DNA from: JAEXOD01 sp043805435
GTDB lineage: Bacteria > Bacteroidota > Ignavibacteria > Ignavibacteriales > Melioribacteraceae
Length of the DNA stretch: 64,000 nt
NCBI GenBank assembly: GCA_043805435.1
Contig: JAZDHY010000121.1
Coordinates: 1-64,000 of the forward strand
Direction: 5' to 3'
Shown piece by piece: positions 45,395 to 57,500 of this stretch (positions are counted from its first letter, which is position 1; the number at the start of each line of letters is the position of its first letter). The translations under genes and the position numbers were made by a program. The notes beneath the pieces were generated by a model. That model saw only the letters and a list, made by a program, of their open reading frames with translations. It had not been told where the DNA came from and ran no database searches.

Positions 45395-45817
45395 ATGACA
45401 AATGCACAAAAATGGATAGCTGCTTTTTTGGGAGTATTTATTTTGTTGTTTGCAATAACAAAACTTACTCAAAAAGATGAATCTGAAAATTCAGGTGCCC
45501 CTGCACAAACAACTATGGAAAATTCCAATAGTGAAACCGAACAAAACGAAGGGCTGGCATTAATTAATCGCGCGGGTTGTATAAATTGTCATGGTGCAGA
45601 TTTAAAAGGTACACAAATGGCTCCCTCGCTTGTTAATGCAAAGGAATATTGGAAACGTGAGTCGCTAATAAATTATTTGCGCAATCCGTCTTCTTACAGT
45701 AGTGATGCACGTTTTATTGAATATAAAAATAAGTATAATAGTATAATGCCCCCATATCAAAATATTGATGTTAAAGATTTGGGTAAAATGGCCGACTATA
45801 TTTTAAAACTTAATTAA
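45395..45817 (+). CDS. Membrane-anchored c-type cytochrome
   Basis: The 140-residue protein has an N-terminal membrane anchor (residues 7-22), an acidic linker and a class I cytochrome c domain with heme motif CINCH (62-66) and probable axial Met 118 in IMPPYQN. It carries one heme at the periplasmic membrane face. Its electron partners are not visible in the neighbourhood; it lies in a run of unrelated housekeeping genes. Confidence 0.92.
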   Translation: MTNAQKWIAAFLGVFILLFAITKLTQKDESENSGAPAQTTMENSNSETEQNEGLALINRAGCINCHGADLKGTQMAPSLVNAKEYWKRESLINYLRNPSSYSSDARFIEYKNKYNSIMPPYQNIDVKDLGKMADYILKLN

Positions 45818-45826
45818 AAAAATAAT

Positions 45827-46666
45827 ATGTTTGTCTTGTTATATTCCGCATATAAATTAAGCAGGCCTATAAATTTTATTATTTCATTTTTATCAATACT
45901 TGTTGCGGGTATAATTTGTAAAAGTTTATTGTTTAATTGGGTAGATGTTTTACTTGCGGCTTTTGCAGGAGCTTTTACCGGGGCCGCAGGTAACATAATT
46001 AATGATTATTTTGATTGCGAAATAGATAAAATAAACAGACCTCAAAGAATTCTTCCATTAGGCATAATTACAAAAAAACAAGCTTTACAAATATATTTTT
46101 CCTTTTTAATAATTGTTTTAGCTTTTACTATTGGCTTAAATGTTTTAGCAGTTACTATTGTAATTTTTACAAACGTTATAATCTTTCTCTATTCTTATAA
46201 ACTTAAAAAAATTCCTTTGGTTGGCAATTTTATTGTTTCTTTTTTTACGGGACTTGCCTTTATTTACGGAGGAGCAGCGGTTTATAATTATAAAGGTGCC
46301 CTAATACCGGCTTTATTTGCTTTTTTAATTAACTTTATCCGCGAAATTGTAAAAGATATTGAGGATATTAAAGGAGATAGTATGCAAAATGTATATACTT
46401 TCCCCGGCGTTTACGGTTATAAAAAAAGTTATTATTTGATATTTATGTTAACCGTTGTGCTAATTCTTTTAACCTTTATACCTTTTATTTTTGAGGTTTA
46501 TAAAATTGAATATTTTTTAATAATAAATGTTATAATTAATCCAATATTAATTTATATTTTAAAAAATATGTGGAAAGATAATAGCAAAAAAAATATTTCA
46601 ACTATAAGTGCATTATTAAAAGTTAATATGATATTCGGTCTTATTGCAATATACATGGGTGTATAA
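45827..46666 (+). CDS. UbiA-family prenyltransferase
   Basis: The 279-residue integral membrane enzyme has two aspartate-rich motifs, NDYFDCEIDKINRPQR (59-74) and DIEDIKGD (177-184), and about nine helices. It transfers an isoprenyl chain to an acceptor. The sequence pattern resembles geranylgeranylglycerol-phosphate geranylgeranyltransferase-like and heme/quinone enzymes; the acceptor cannot be fixed. Confidence 0.9.
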   Translation: MFVLLYSAYKLSRPINFIISFLSILVAGIICKSLLFNWVDVLLAAFAGAFTGAAGNIINDYFDCEIDKINRPQRILPLGIITKKQALQIYFSFLIIVLAFTIGLNVLAVTIVIFTNVIIFLYSYKLKKIPLVGNFIVSFFTGLAFIYGGAAVYNYKGALIPALFAFLINFIREIVKDIEDIKGDSMQNVYTFPGVYGYKKSYYLIFMLTVVLILLTFIPFIFEVYKIEYFLIINVIINPILIYILKNMWKDNSKKNISTISALLKVNMIFGLIAIYMGV

Positions 46667-46670
46667 TATC

Positions 46671-47297
46671 ATGAATGACCTAAAACAATTCGATTTATCG
46701 TATTATTCCGAGAGCGTTAAATATATAGCCGGAGTTGATGAAGTTGGCAGGGGGCCTATTGCCGGTCCGGTAGTTGCAGCGGCAGTAATATTTGATAAAG
46801 AGACCTTTATTGAGGGAATAAATGATTCTAAAAAAGTAAGTGAAAAGAATAGAATGTTGTTATATCCGCAAATAATTAAATGTGCCCTTAGTTACGGTAT
46901 TGCCGAATGTGATAATTACGAAATTGACAAAATAAACATTCTGAATGCATCACTTAAAGCAATGAAAATGGCGGTTGAAAAATTAAAAATTAAACCCGAT
47001 TTAGTATTAATTGACGGCAATAAAGAATTTAAAACCGAATTAAAAACATTAGCTGTAATTAAAGGAGATGGTAAATCGTTTTCAATTGCTGCTGCTTCAA
47101 TAATAGCAAAAATAACCCGCGATAAATTAATGACCGAACTTGATAAAATTTACCCCTGTTATTTATGGGCAAAAAACAAAGGATATCCTACTAAAGAACA
47201 TTTTAATGCAGTTTATAAAAATGGAATTACCGGTTTACACCGAAAATCGTTTTTAACTAATTATCTGGAAAAAATTCCAATTAATTTTGAGGATTAA
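46671..47297 (+). CDS. rnhB: Ribonuclease HII
   Basis: The 208-residue enzyme removes RNA from RNA-DNA hybrids, including misincorporated ribonucleotides. The catalytic DEVGRGPIAGPVVAAAV (Asp 23, Glu 24), LVLIDGNKEF and SIIAKITRDKLM (Asp) are all present. The ATG at 46671 is preferred over an in-frame TTG at 46644 because the latter would overlap the UbiA gene by 23 bases and add residues absent from the family. Full length for the family. Confidence 0.96.
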   Translation: MNDLKQFDLSYYSESVKYIAGVDEVGRGPIAGPVVAAAVIFDKETFIEGINDSKKVSEKNRMLLYPQIIKCALSYGIAECDNYEIDKINILNASLKAMKMAVEKLKIKPDLVLIDGNKEFKTELKTLAVIKGDGKSFSIAAASIIAKITRDKLMTELDKIYPCYLWAKNKGYPTKEHFNAVYKNGITGLHRKSFLTNYLEKIPINFED

Positions 47298-47298
47298 C

Positions 47299-47655
47299 AT
47301 GGAAGACAAAAGGAAGGATAGCGGAAAAATTGCCGAAGACTTGGCGGCTGAGTTTTTACTAAAAGAAGGTTACGTAATAATTGAAAGAAATTATATGTAT
47401 TCGCATAGCGAAATTGATATAATTGCAAAAAAGAGTATGTACCTGGTTTTTATTGAAGTAAGAAGCAAATCGGGTACAAAATACGGCACCCCGGAAGACA
47501 GTATGAGTAAATCAAAAAGAAGTCAGGTTAGAAAAGTGGCGGAATATTATTTATTCACCCATAAGGCGTTAAATTTACAAATGCGTTTTGATTTTATTGG
47601 AGTTGTTTTTGGCGAAAAAGAACCTAAAATCAATCATATTGTGAATGCATTTTAG
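47299..47655 (+). CDS. UPF0102/YraN-family endonuclease-like protein
   Basis: The 118-residue protein has the restriction-endonuclease-like core of YraN: AAEFLLKEGYVIIERNYMY, GEIDII-type SEIDIIAKK and VFIEVRSKSG. Its function is not settled; linkage to rnhB is common. The ATG at 47299 has GAGG seven bases upstream and is chosen over the TTG at 47287. A 317-base gap follows. Confidence 0.92.
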   Translation: MEDKRKDSGKIAEDLAAEFLLKEGYVIIERNYMYSHSEIDIIAKKSMYLVFIEVRSKSGTKYGTPEDSMSKSKRSQVRKVAEYYLFTHKALNLQMRFDFIGVVFGEKEPKINHIVNAF

Positions 47656-47972
47656 ATAAAAAATATCGCATAAAATATAGTTAAATTTAACATTAACTTA
47701 TTGAAGAATTGCTGTTAAAATAAATTGTTATTTTCTAAATGATTACAACAAAAATCTTCAATTGTAATAAATAATGTGATTTATATCACAACAAGTCAAA
47801 TAAATGAAAAATACGTTTACATTTTGTAAAGTTAAAGATAATTTAATCTCATTTCCTTTGATTAACTGATTTTTTTTTATTAATATATATAGTTAAGTGA
47901 TGTTTTTTTTAATAAATTTTATTATGTTCATTTAAGATAAAAAATATATAAATTTTAACAAAGGTTAATTTT
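47656..47972 (+). other. Non-coding interval before the giant-protein genes
   Basis: 317 bases with no gene. The only element recognised is the palindrome at 47775-47790. The rest is AT-rich and probably promoter and 5' leader of the following small-protein gene. Confidence 0.6.
47775..47790. promoter_or_regulatory. Perfect CRP/FNR-like palindrome
   Basis: TGTGATTTATATCACA is a perfect TGTGA-N6-TCACA site, the consensus of CRP-type regulators. It lies 182 bases upstream of the next start codon. A Crp/Fnr-family regulator binding here is likely by sequence alone. Confidence 0.55.
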
Positions 47973-48521
47973 ATGAAACAAATCCGGTTGGCAATAATAA
48001 CATTCGTTTTATGTACTGTAACAGCAAATTTTATTGCTGCGCAAAATGGCGAAACAAGCAATGTGAGTTTTACGGTTGACTCGACAAAAGTGGAAATTAC
48101 ATACAATCTTTTAGGCGATGTTACCAAAGAATATTATATAACCGCGGTTATGAAAAGCAAATTGGATTCGGGAGCAGAATACCAATTGACAAGTACCGAA
48201 GGCGATATTGGCAGCGGAAAAAGTATTGGTGAAGGAAAAAAAATTGTTTGGTATTATACTCAAGATATTTCGGTAAAGCCGAATATTGATGAATTTTATT
48301 TTGATATTACAGCCAGCCCCATAACACAAAACAATCCGAGAAATAACAATAATACTAACAATTCCAACAATACCAAAAGCAACACCGGTGGAAGCTCTAC
48401 TTGGTATTATTGGGTTGGAGGCGCAGTTGTTACCGTTGTGGTTCTTGTGTTAACTGTATTTAATGGCGGGAAAGATGATGACAACGGTGATGACATTCCA
48501 TCTCCACCTACAAGACCGTAA
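47973..48521 (+). CDS. Small secreted/anchored protein with a beta domain and C-terminal transmembrane segment
   Basis: The 182-residue protein has a signal peptide (cleaved after IAAQ). A beta domain of about 85 residues follows (VEITYNLLGDVTKEYYITAV, GSGKSIGEGKKIVWYYTQD), of a kind that recurs in proteins of this group. Next come an Asn-rich linker (about 112-145), a membrane helix WVGGAVVTVVVLVLTVF and an acidic tail. Function is unknown. It is 77 bases before the giant-protein gene in the same direction and may be its partner or anchor. Confidence 0.7.
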   Translation: MKQIRLAIITFVLCTVTANFIAAQNGETSNVSFTVDSTKVEITYNLLGDVTKEYYITAVMKSKLDSGAEYQLTSTEGDIGSGKSIGEGKKIVWYYTQDISVKPNIDEFYFDITASPITQNNPRNNNNTNNSNNTKSNTGGSSTWYYWVGGAVVTVVVLVLTVFNGGKDDDNGDDIPSPPTRP

Positions 48522-48598
48522 ATTGAATTATAAGAATAAATTGTTCTTAAAAATGTTATTTGTTTACAAAAAATTTTGAATTTAAACGAGAAATGGGT

Positions 48599-51500
48599 AT
48601 GAAAAAAATATTATACGTTTTATTAAGTTTATTATTAACCTGTTTTATTAATGTTGATGCTGCGATATCTGTGCAATCCCCAAACGGCGGAGAAAACTGG
48701 CGCGTTGGCACAAATCAAAATATTACATGGACGAGTGACAGTATAAGCGATGTAAAAATTGAGTATTCGGTTGATAATGGGCTTAACTGGATATCTATTA
48801 CAAATAGCACTCCGGCTAATACAGGTAGTTTTAACTGGAATATACCTGTTGCTGTATCTTCAAACGTTTTAATAAAAATAAGTAATGTATTAAATTTATT
48901 AGAATTTGACGAAAGTGATGCTGTCTTCTCGATTTATAACCCTAGTGTAACAGTTTTGTCTCCCAACGGCGGTGAAAACTGGCGCGTTGGCACAAATCAA
49001 AATATTACATGGACCAGCAATGACATTGTTAATGTAAAATTGGAATATACAATTGATAACGGAACAAACTGGACAAATATTGAAGCTAGTGTAAATGCAG
49101 CATTAGGAACTTATACTTGGACAATACCAAATGCTGTTTCGGGTACAGTAAAAGTAAGAGTTAGTGATGTATTGGAAGCGGGGCTAAGTGATGTTAGTGA
49201 TTCAGATTTTTCAATCTACAATCCTGCTGTTACACTCACATCCCCTAATGGCGGAGAACTGTGGAGAGTGGGAACCACACAAAACATTACTTGGACAAGC
49301 AATGATATAATAAATGTTAAACTTGAATATACGGTTGATGGTGGTACAAACTGGAATCTTGTTGTGGCAAGCACAAATGCAGCAGCCGGAATTTACGCGT
49401 GGACAATTCCAAATGCTGTTTCGGGTACAGTAAAAGTTAGAATAAGTGATGTTACAGATGCCTTAATAAATGATGTTAGTGATGCGAATTTTTCAATCTA
49501 TAATCCAAGTGTAACTTTAACCGCTCCTAACGGCGGGGAAAACTGGAGAGTTGGAACAAATCAAAACATTACTTGGACAAGCAATAATATAACAAATGTT
49601 AAACTTGAATATACGGTTGATGGTGGTACAAACTGGAATCTGGTTGCAGCAAGTACAAACGCCGCAGCAGGAAGTTATGCCTGGACAATTCCAAACGTTG
49701 TTTCGGGTACAGTACAAGTAAGGGTTAGTGATGTATTAGAGGCTGCACTAAATGATGTAAGTGATGCGGATTTTGCTATTTATAATCCAAGTGTTACATT
49801 AACCGCGCCAAATGGCGGAGAAAATTGGCGTGTTGGAACAAATCAAAACATTACTTGGACAAGCAATAATATAACAAATGTTAAACTTGAATATACTGTT
49901 GATAATGGTACTAACTGGAATCTTGTTTTGGCAAGTACAAACGCCGCTGCCGGAAGTTACGCTTGGACAATTCCAAACGCTGTTTCGGGTACAGTAAAAG
50001 TAAGAGTTAGTGATGTATTGGAAGCAGGGTTAAATGATATTAGTGATGCGGATTTCGCAATTTATAATCCAAGTGTAACTTTAACCGCACCAAACGGCGG
50101 GGAAAATTGGAGAGTAGGTGTTTCACAAAACATTACCTGGACAAGCAATAATATAACTGATGTAAAATTAGAATATACAGTTGATAATGGTGCTAACTGG
50201 AATCTTGTTGTTGCAAGTACAAACGCTGCTGCCGCAAGTTATGCCTGGACAATACCAAACGCTGTTTCGGGTACAGTAAAAGTAAGAGTTAGTGATGTTT
50301 TGGAAGCAGCACTAAATGATGTTAGCGATGCGGATTTTGCTATTTATAATCCCAATATTACTGTAACTTCTCCAAACGGAGGGGAAAACTGGCGAATTGG
50401 AACCTTACAAAATATTACTTGGACAAGCAACGATGTAACAAATGTTAAACTTGAATATACGGTTGATAATGGAACAAATTGGACTGTTATTACTGCAAGC
50501 GAAAACGCAGCATTAGGAACTTACGCTTGGACAATTCCAAATGATGTATCGGGCACAGTAAAAGTAAGGATTAGTGATGTTTTGGAAGCGGGGTTAAATG
50601 ATGTTAGTGATGCAGATTTTTCAATCTATTTTCCAAATATTACTGTAACTGCACCAAACGGTGGTGAAAATTGGAGAATTGGGACGTTACAAAATATTAC
50701 TTGGACAAGCAACAATATTTTAAACGTTAAAATAGAATATACAATTAATAACGGTGCCGATTGGACTTTGGTAACTGCCGGTACAGATGCTGCTGCCGGA
50801 AGTTATACGTGGACAATTCCAAACAATATTTCAAATACCGTTAAAATAAGAATAAGCGATGTTTTAGAAGCAGGTATTAATGATATAAGCAATGCAAATT
50901 TTTCAATTTATAATCCAAGCATAACTTTAACTTCACCAAATGGCGGTGAAAACTGGAGAGTTGGTACTTCACAAAACATTACATGGACAAGCAACAATAT
51001 TGCAGATGTAAAATTAGAATATTCTACAAATAACGGCACTGATTGGAATTTAGTTATTGCAAGTACAAATGCCGCTGCCGGAAGTTATGCGTGGACGATT
51101 GCAAATGCTGTTTCGGGGACTGTTTTAGTACGAGTAAGCGATGTTTTAGAAGCATCGTTAAATGATGTTAGTGATGCAGTATTTTCAATCTACAATCCAA
51201 GTGTAACTGTATTAGCACCAAACGGCGGAGAAAGCTGGAGAGCCGGTACTTTGCAAAATATTACATGGACAAGCAACAATATAATAAATGTAAAAATTGA
51301 ATACACCACAAACAATGGTACGGATTGGAATTTAGTTATTGCAAGTACAAATGCCGCTGCCGGCAGTTATGGCTGGACGGTTTCAAATGCAATATCTGCC
51401 ACGGTTAAAGTTAGAATAAGTGACGTGTTAGAAGCGGGAGTTAATGATGTTAGCAATGGTGTATTTTCAATTTTTAATCCTAGCATTACCGTACTATCAC

Positions 51501-54500
51501 CAAACGGCGGAGAGAGCTGGAGAATAGGCAAACAGAAAAATATTACATGGGTTAGCAATAATATTTCAAATGTAAAAATTGAATATACAATTAATAACGG
51601 GGTTGATTGGAGTACTATAATTGCTAGTGTTGCCGCAAATTCGGGAAGTTATACTTGGACTGTTCCTGATGGTGCCTCAACAAATTGTAAAGTACGAATT
51701 AGCGATGTATTAGAACCGGGAGTAAATGATTTAAGCAATAATACTTTTACAGTATATTCAACATCTTTAACTTTAACCTCTCCTGACGGCGGTGAAAATT
51801 GGCGTGTTGGTACTTTACATAATATTACTTGGAATTATACTAACATTTCAAACATCAAAATTGAATATTCGGCCGATAACGGAGGCAATTGGATTGAAAT
51901 TTCTGCAAATACTTTAGCTTCTGCCGGGTCGTATTTGTGGATTGTTCCAAATACAGTCTCCTCAAATTGTATTGTAAAAGTTACCGATATTGAAGAACCT
52001 TTATTAAATGATAATAGTAACGGTATCTTTACTATATATCAACCGGCTGTTACTGTTTTAAGTCCAAATAGCGGAGAAAAATGGCGTGTTGGAACATCAC
52101 AAAATATTACATGGACAAGCAACAATATTGCAAATATAAAAATTGATTACACCACAAATAACGGTACCGATTGGTTTGTTGTTGCAGCAAGTCTTCCGGC
52201 AGCAACCGGAACTTATGCTTGGACTATTCCTAACAACGTTTCAATATATTGCAAAATAAGAATAAGTGATGTTCTTGAACCGGCAATTATGGATGAAAGT
52301 AATGCTACTTTTACAATTTTTCAACCGGCAATTACGTTAATTAGTCCTAATGGCGGCGAAAGCTGGCGTATTGGCACACAACAGAATATTACATGGACAA
52401 GTAATGACATTATAAATATTAAAATTGAATATACAACAAATGATGGTTCCGATTGGCTTTCTGTAAACAATAGTGTTCTTGCAAGTTTGGGTACTTATAG
52501 CTGGACTATACCAAATACTGTTTCAGCAAACTGTAAAGTTAGATTAAGTGATGTTTTAGAACCAAGTTTAAGTGATATTAGTAATAATACCTTTGTTATT
52601 TATCAACCCGCAATTACCTTAACTTCTCCAAATGGCGGTGAAAACTGGCGTGTTGGTACTAATCAAAATATTACTTGGACAAGTACCAATATAACAAATA
52701 TTAAAATTGAATATACAACAAATAATGGGGCAGACTGGACAAATGTTAATGCAGGCATTTCCGCCGCATTGGGAAGTTTTAACTGGACAATTCCCAATAC
52801 TGTTTCTGTTAATTGCAAGGTTAGAATTAGTGATGTGTTAGAACCTACGCAAAATGATGAAAGTAACGGTACATTTATTATCTATCAACCAACAGTAACA
52901 TTAACTTCCCCTAATGGCGGTGAAAACTGGCGTGTAGGAACGCAAAAAAATATTACATGGACAAGCAATAATGTAACAAATGTTAAAATTGAATATACCA
53001 CAAATAGCGGCACGGATTGGTTTGTGATAAACGCAAGCACACCTGCTGCAGCCGGTTTGTTTGTTTGGGACATTCCAAATGCGGTTTCATCTAATTGTAA
53101 AGTAAGAATAAGCGATGCGGCAGAACCAGCCATAATTGATGAAAGCAATGGGTTGTTTTCTATTTATCAGCCTGCAATTCTTGTAACATCACCTGATGGT
53201 GGTGAAAATTGGCGTGTTGGCACAAATCAAAATATCACTTGGAATAGCAATAATATAACAAGTGTAAAAATAGAATATACTACAAATAACGGTACGGAAT
53301 GGCTAAATGTAATTGCAAGCACACCGGCAAATACCGGTAGTTATGTTTGGACAATACCGAATACTGTTTCAAGTAATTGCAAAGTAAAAATAAGTGATGT
53401 TGTTGAACCGACATTAAATGATATAAGTAATGCAATATTTTCCATCTTTCAACCTACTATAACAGTTATTTCACCTAATGGTGGAGAAAGCTGGCAGATA
53501 GGCACAAACCAAAGCATTACATGGACAAGTACCAATATAACCAATGTTAAAATTGAATATACTTTAAATGATGGTACGGATTGGAATTTGGTAACTGCAA
53601 GTACAGATGCTTTGACAGGCAGCTATTTGTGGACAGTTCCAAATTCTGTAAGCGCAAATTGTAAAATAAGGATTAGTGATGTTTTAGAACCGGGGATGTA
53701 CGACTTAAGCAATAATTCCTTTACAATATTTAACCCCGGCGTTACCGTAACAAGCCCTAACGGCGGTGAAAATTGGCGAAATGGCACGCAAAAGGTTATT
53801 ACTTGGGTAAGCAATAATATTGCAAATGTTAAATTAGAATATAGTACAAATAGCGGAACTGATTGGTTTACAATTATTGCAAGTACGCCGGCTGCAATTG
53901 GTACTTATGATTGGACGGTTCCAAATACAGTTTCTTCGACATGTATAATAAGGATTAGCGATGTTTTAGATGTTAATGTTTTTGATGTAAGTAATGCCAC
54001 TTTTACAATTTACCAACCTGCATTAACCGTAAGCAGTCCTGATGGCGGTGAAATATGGCGGGCAGGTACAATACATAACATAACTTGGGTAAATAATTTT
54101 GTAACAAATGCAAAAATTGAATATTCAACCAATAACGGAACTGATTGGTTAATCGTAACTGAATCCACGCCGGCAAATACAGGTACTTATGCTTGGACGG
54201 TCCCCGGTACGGTTTCTGCAAGTTGTAAAGTACGCATCAGCGATGCTTTAGAACCCGCAATTTTTGATATTAGTAATAACGTGTTTGAAATATATCAACC
54301 CGGTGTTACTTTAACCAGTCCTAATGGTGGGGAATTATGGCGTGTTGGTACTCTTCAAAATATTACTTGGAATAGCATAAATATTGTAAATATTAAATTG
54401 GAATATACAGTAAACAACGGAAATAATTGGCAGCAAATAGTTACCGATATTCCTGCCTCACAAGGAAGTTATCAATGGACAATACCAAATACGGTTGGTT

Positions 54501-57500
54501 TAAATTGTAAGGTTAGAATTAGTGATGTTCTTGAACCGGATTTAAATGATGTAAGCAATAATGTTTTTACAATTTATCAGCCCGGAATAACTATAAGTAG
54601 TCCTAATGGGGGCGAAAATTGGCGGGTAGGTACGCAGCAAAATATAACATGGAACAGCAATAACATTGCAAGTTTAAATCTTGAGTATTCAACCGATAAT
54701 GGATTATTGTGGCTTCCAATAGTTTCAGGAGTACCCGGTTCTACAGGAAGTTATGCGTGGATAATTCCAAATACTCCTTCAATAAATTGTATAGTAAAAA
54801 TTAGTGATGTTTTGGAACCTGCAATTAATGATACAAGTGATATGAAGTTTGTTATTTTTCAACCGGCAATAACTTTAGCAACACCAAACGGCGGTGAATT
54901 GTGGCGGGTTGGTGCCGAAGAAAATATCACATGGATTAGTAACAGTATAAATGATATAACTATTGAATATACAACTAATAATGGAATTAATTGGATATTG
55001 ATTGTTGATTCCGTTTCGGCATCATCTAATAGTTATGCGTGGACTATACCAAATACAGTTTCCGGAAATTGTAAAGTAAAAATTAGTGACATGCACGAAC
55101 TATCGCTTAATGACTTAAGCAATAATGTATTTACAATCTACCAACCTAATATTACGGTTACAAGTCCTAACGGAAGTGAACTTTGGAGAGTAGGTACAAA
55201 TCAGAATATTACATGGATAAGTACAAATATTAACAATGTTAAAATAGAATATAGCACAAATAACGGAACCGATTGGGGAGTTATTACCGAAAGTACAGCT
55301 GCCAGTATAGGAAGTTTTACATGGCTGATACCAAATACTGTTTCGGCTAATTGCAGAGTAAAAATTAGCGATGTGCTGGAACCTACAATGGTGGACGAAA
55401 GTAACGGCAAATTTACTATCTATCAACCTGCCCTTGCGGTTATTTCACCTAATAGAGGAGAAAGCTGGCGTGTAGGAACAACACAACAAATTAAATGGAC
55501 AAGTAATAATATTGCTAATATTAAAATTGAATATACTATTGATAATGGAATTAACTGGTCGGTAGTAACCGCATTAACCGCAGCGCACACAGGAATTTAT
55601 TCTTGGGTTATTCCTAATGCGGTATCGGCTAATTGCAAAATTAAAATCAGCGATATCAGCGAACTTACAATGAATGACGAAAGTGACAGCCTTTTTGCAA
55701 TATTTCAACCCGGAATAATATTAACAAGTCCAAACGGTGGTGAAAATTGGCGTGCAACCTCGGAACAAAATATCACTTGGCAAAGCAACAATATTACAAA
55801 TGTAAAAATTGAATATTCAACAAATAACGGTTTGAATTGGTTAGTTGTTAAATCAAGTACTCCGACTGCTACGGGTTTATATGCTTGGACTGTGCCTGTT
55901 ACTGTTTCGGCTTCTTGTAAGGTAAGAATAAGCGATGTAAATGAAGTAACAATGAATGATGTAAGTGATGGAGTTTTTTCAATTTATCAACCCGGAATTA
56001 CGGTTACCAGTCCAAACGGTAACGAAAATTGGCGTATTGGTACTCAGCAGGCTATTACTTGGACAAGTGTTAATATAAGCAATGTAAAATTAGAATATAC
56101 AACAAATAACGGAATAAGCTGGATTGAAATAATTGCAAGTGTACCCGATAGTACTAATAGTTACAGCTGGCTTGTGCCAAATACAGCATCAAATAATTGT
56201 AAAGTTAGAGTTAGTAATGTTGTTGAGCCGGCAGTAAAAGATGAAAGTAATTCTACATTTGTCATTTATCAACCATCAATAACACTTAATAAACCGAATG
56301 GCGGAGAAAAATGGCGTGTAGGTACAAACCAAAATATTACGTGGGTGAGCAGTTATATAACAAAAATCAAACTTGAATATTCTGCAAATGTTGATACAAC
56401 ATGGCATGTTATAGTTGCAAATTTGGATGCTGCCGCTGGAACTTACAAATGGACAATACCAAATGCGGTATCCAAAAATTGCAAAGTACGTATTAGCGAT
56501 GCGTCCGAACCAACAATGAAAGATGAAAGTGATAATCTTTTTACAATATATCAGCCTGCCATTACTGTAACTAGTCCGGTTGAAGGCGATTATTGGCGTG
56601 TTGGCACGCAAAAAGAAATTGCTTGGACAAGCAACGATATTGATAATATTAAAATTGAATATACAATTAATAACGGTACTAATTGGATTACAGTTGCAGC
56701 AAGTGTTTTGGCAAGTACCGGTAAGTATAATTGGGTCATTCCAAACACTCCTAGCATAAATTGTAAAGTCCGATTAAGTGATGCAAACGATGTTGTTGTA
56801 AATATGGTAAGTGATAGCACGTTTACAATATATCAACCTACAATTATGGTCTTAACCCCTAATGGAAATGAAAATTGGCGTATTGGTACTGAACAAAATA
56901 TCACATGGCAGAGTACAAATATTGTAAATGTTAAAATAGAATATTCTACAAACAGCGGAGTTGAATGGACAACAGTTATTGCAAGCACAAATGGTGCAAG
57001 CGGAAAATATGTGTGGACAATTCCAAATACCGAATCAACTACATGTAAAGTAAGAGTAAGCGATGTATTAGAACCTACAATGTATGATGTAAGTAATGGT
57101 ACATTTAGAATTTATCAAGCCAACATTACCATTACTGCTCCAAACGGTGGTGAAAAGTGGCGGGCAGGAGAATTAGAAAGTATTACATGGACAAGCACCA
57201 ACGTATCGGAAGTAAAAATAGAATATACCACAAATGATACAACTAATTGGGTTGCTGTAATTGCGGGAATCCCTGCCGGCTCGGGAAAATATACATGGTC
57301 TGTACCTAATACTCCGGCGTATGTAACCCGAGTACGTGTAAGTGATGTAACAACACCAAAAGTATTTGATGTGAGTGACAATGTATTTACAATATTCCAA
57401 TCAACCCTAAATTTAACCTCTCCTAATGGCGGTGAAATATGGCGTGGTGGATCAAAGAAAAATATTACTTGGACGAGCCTCAATATTGAAAATGTTAATA

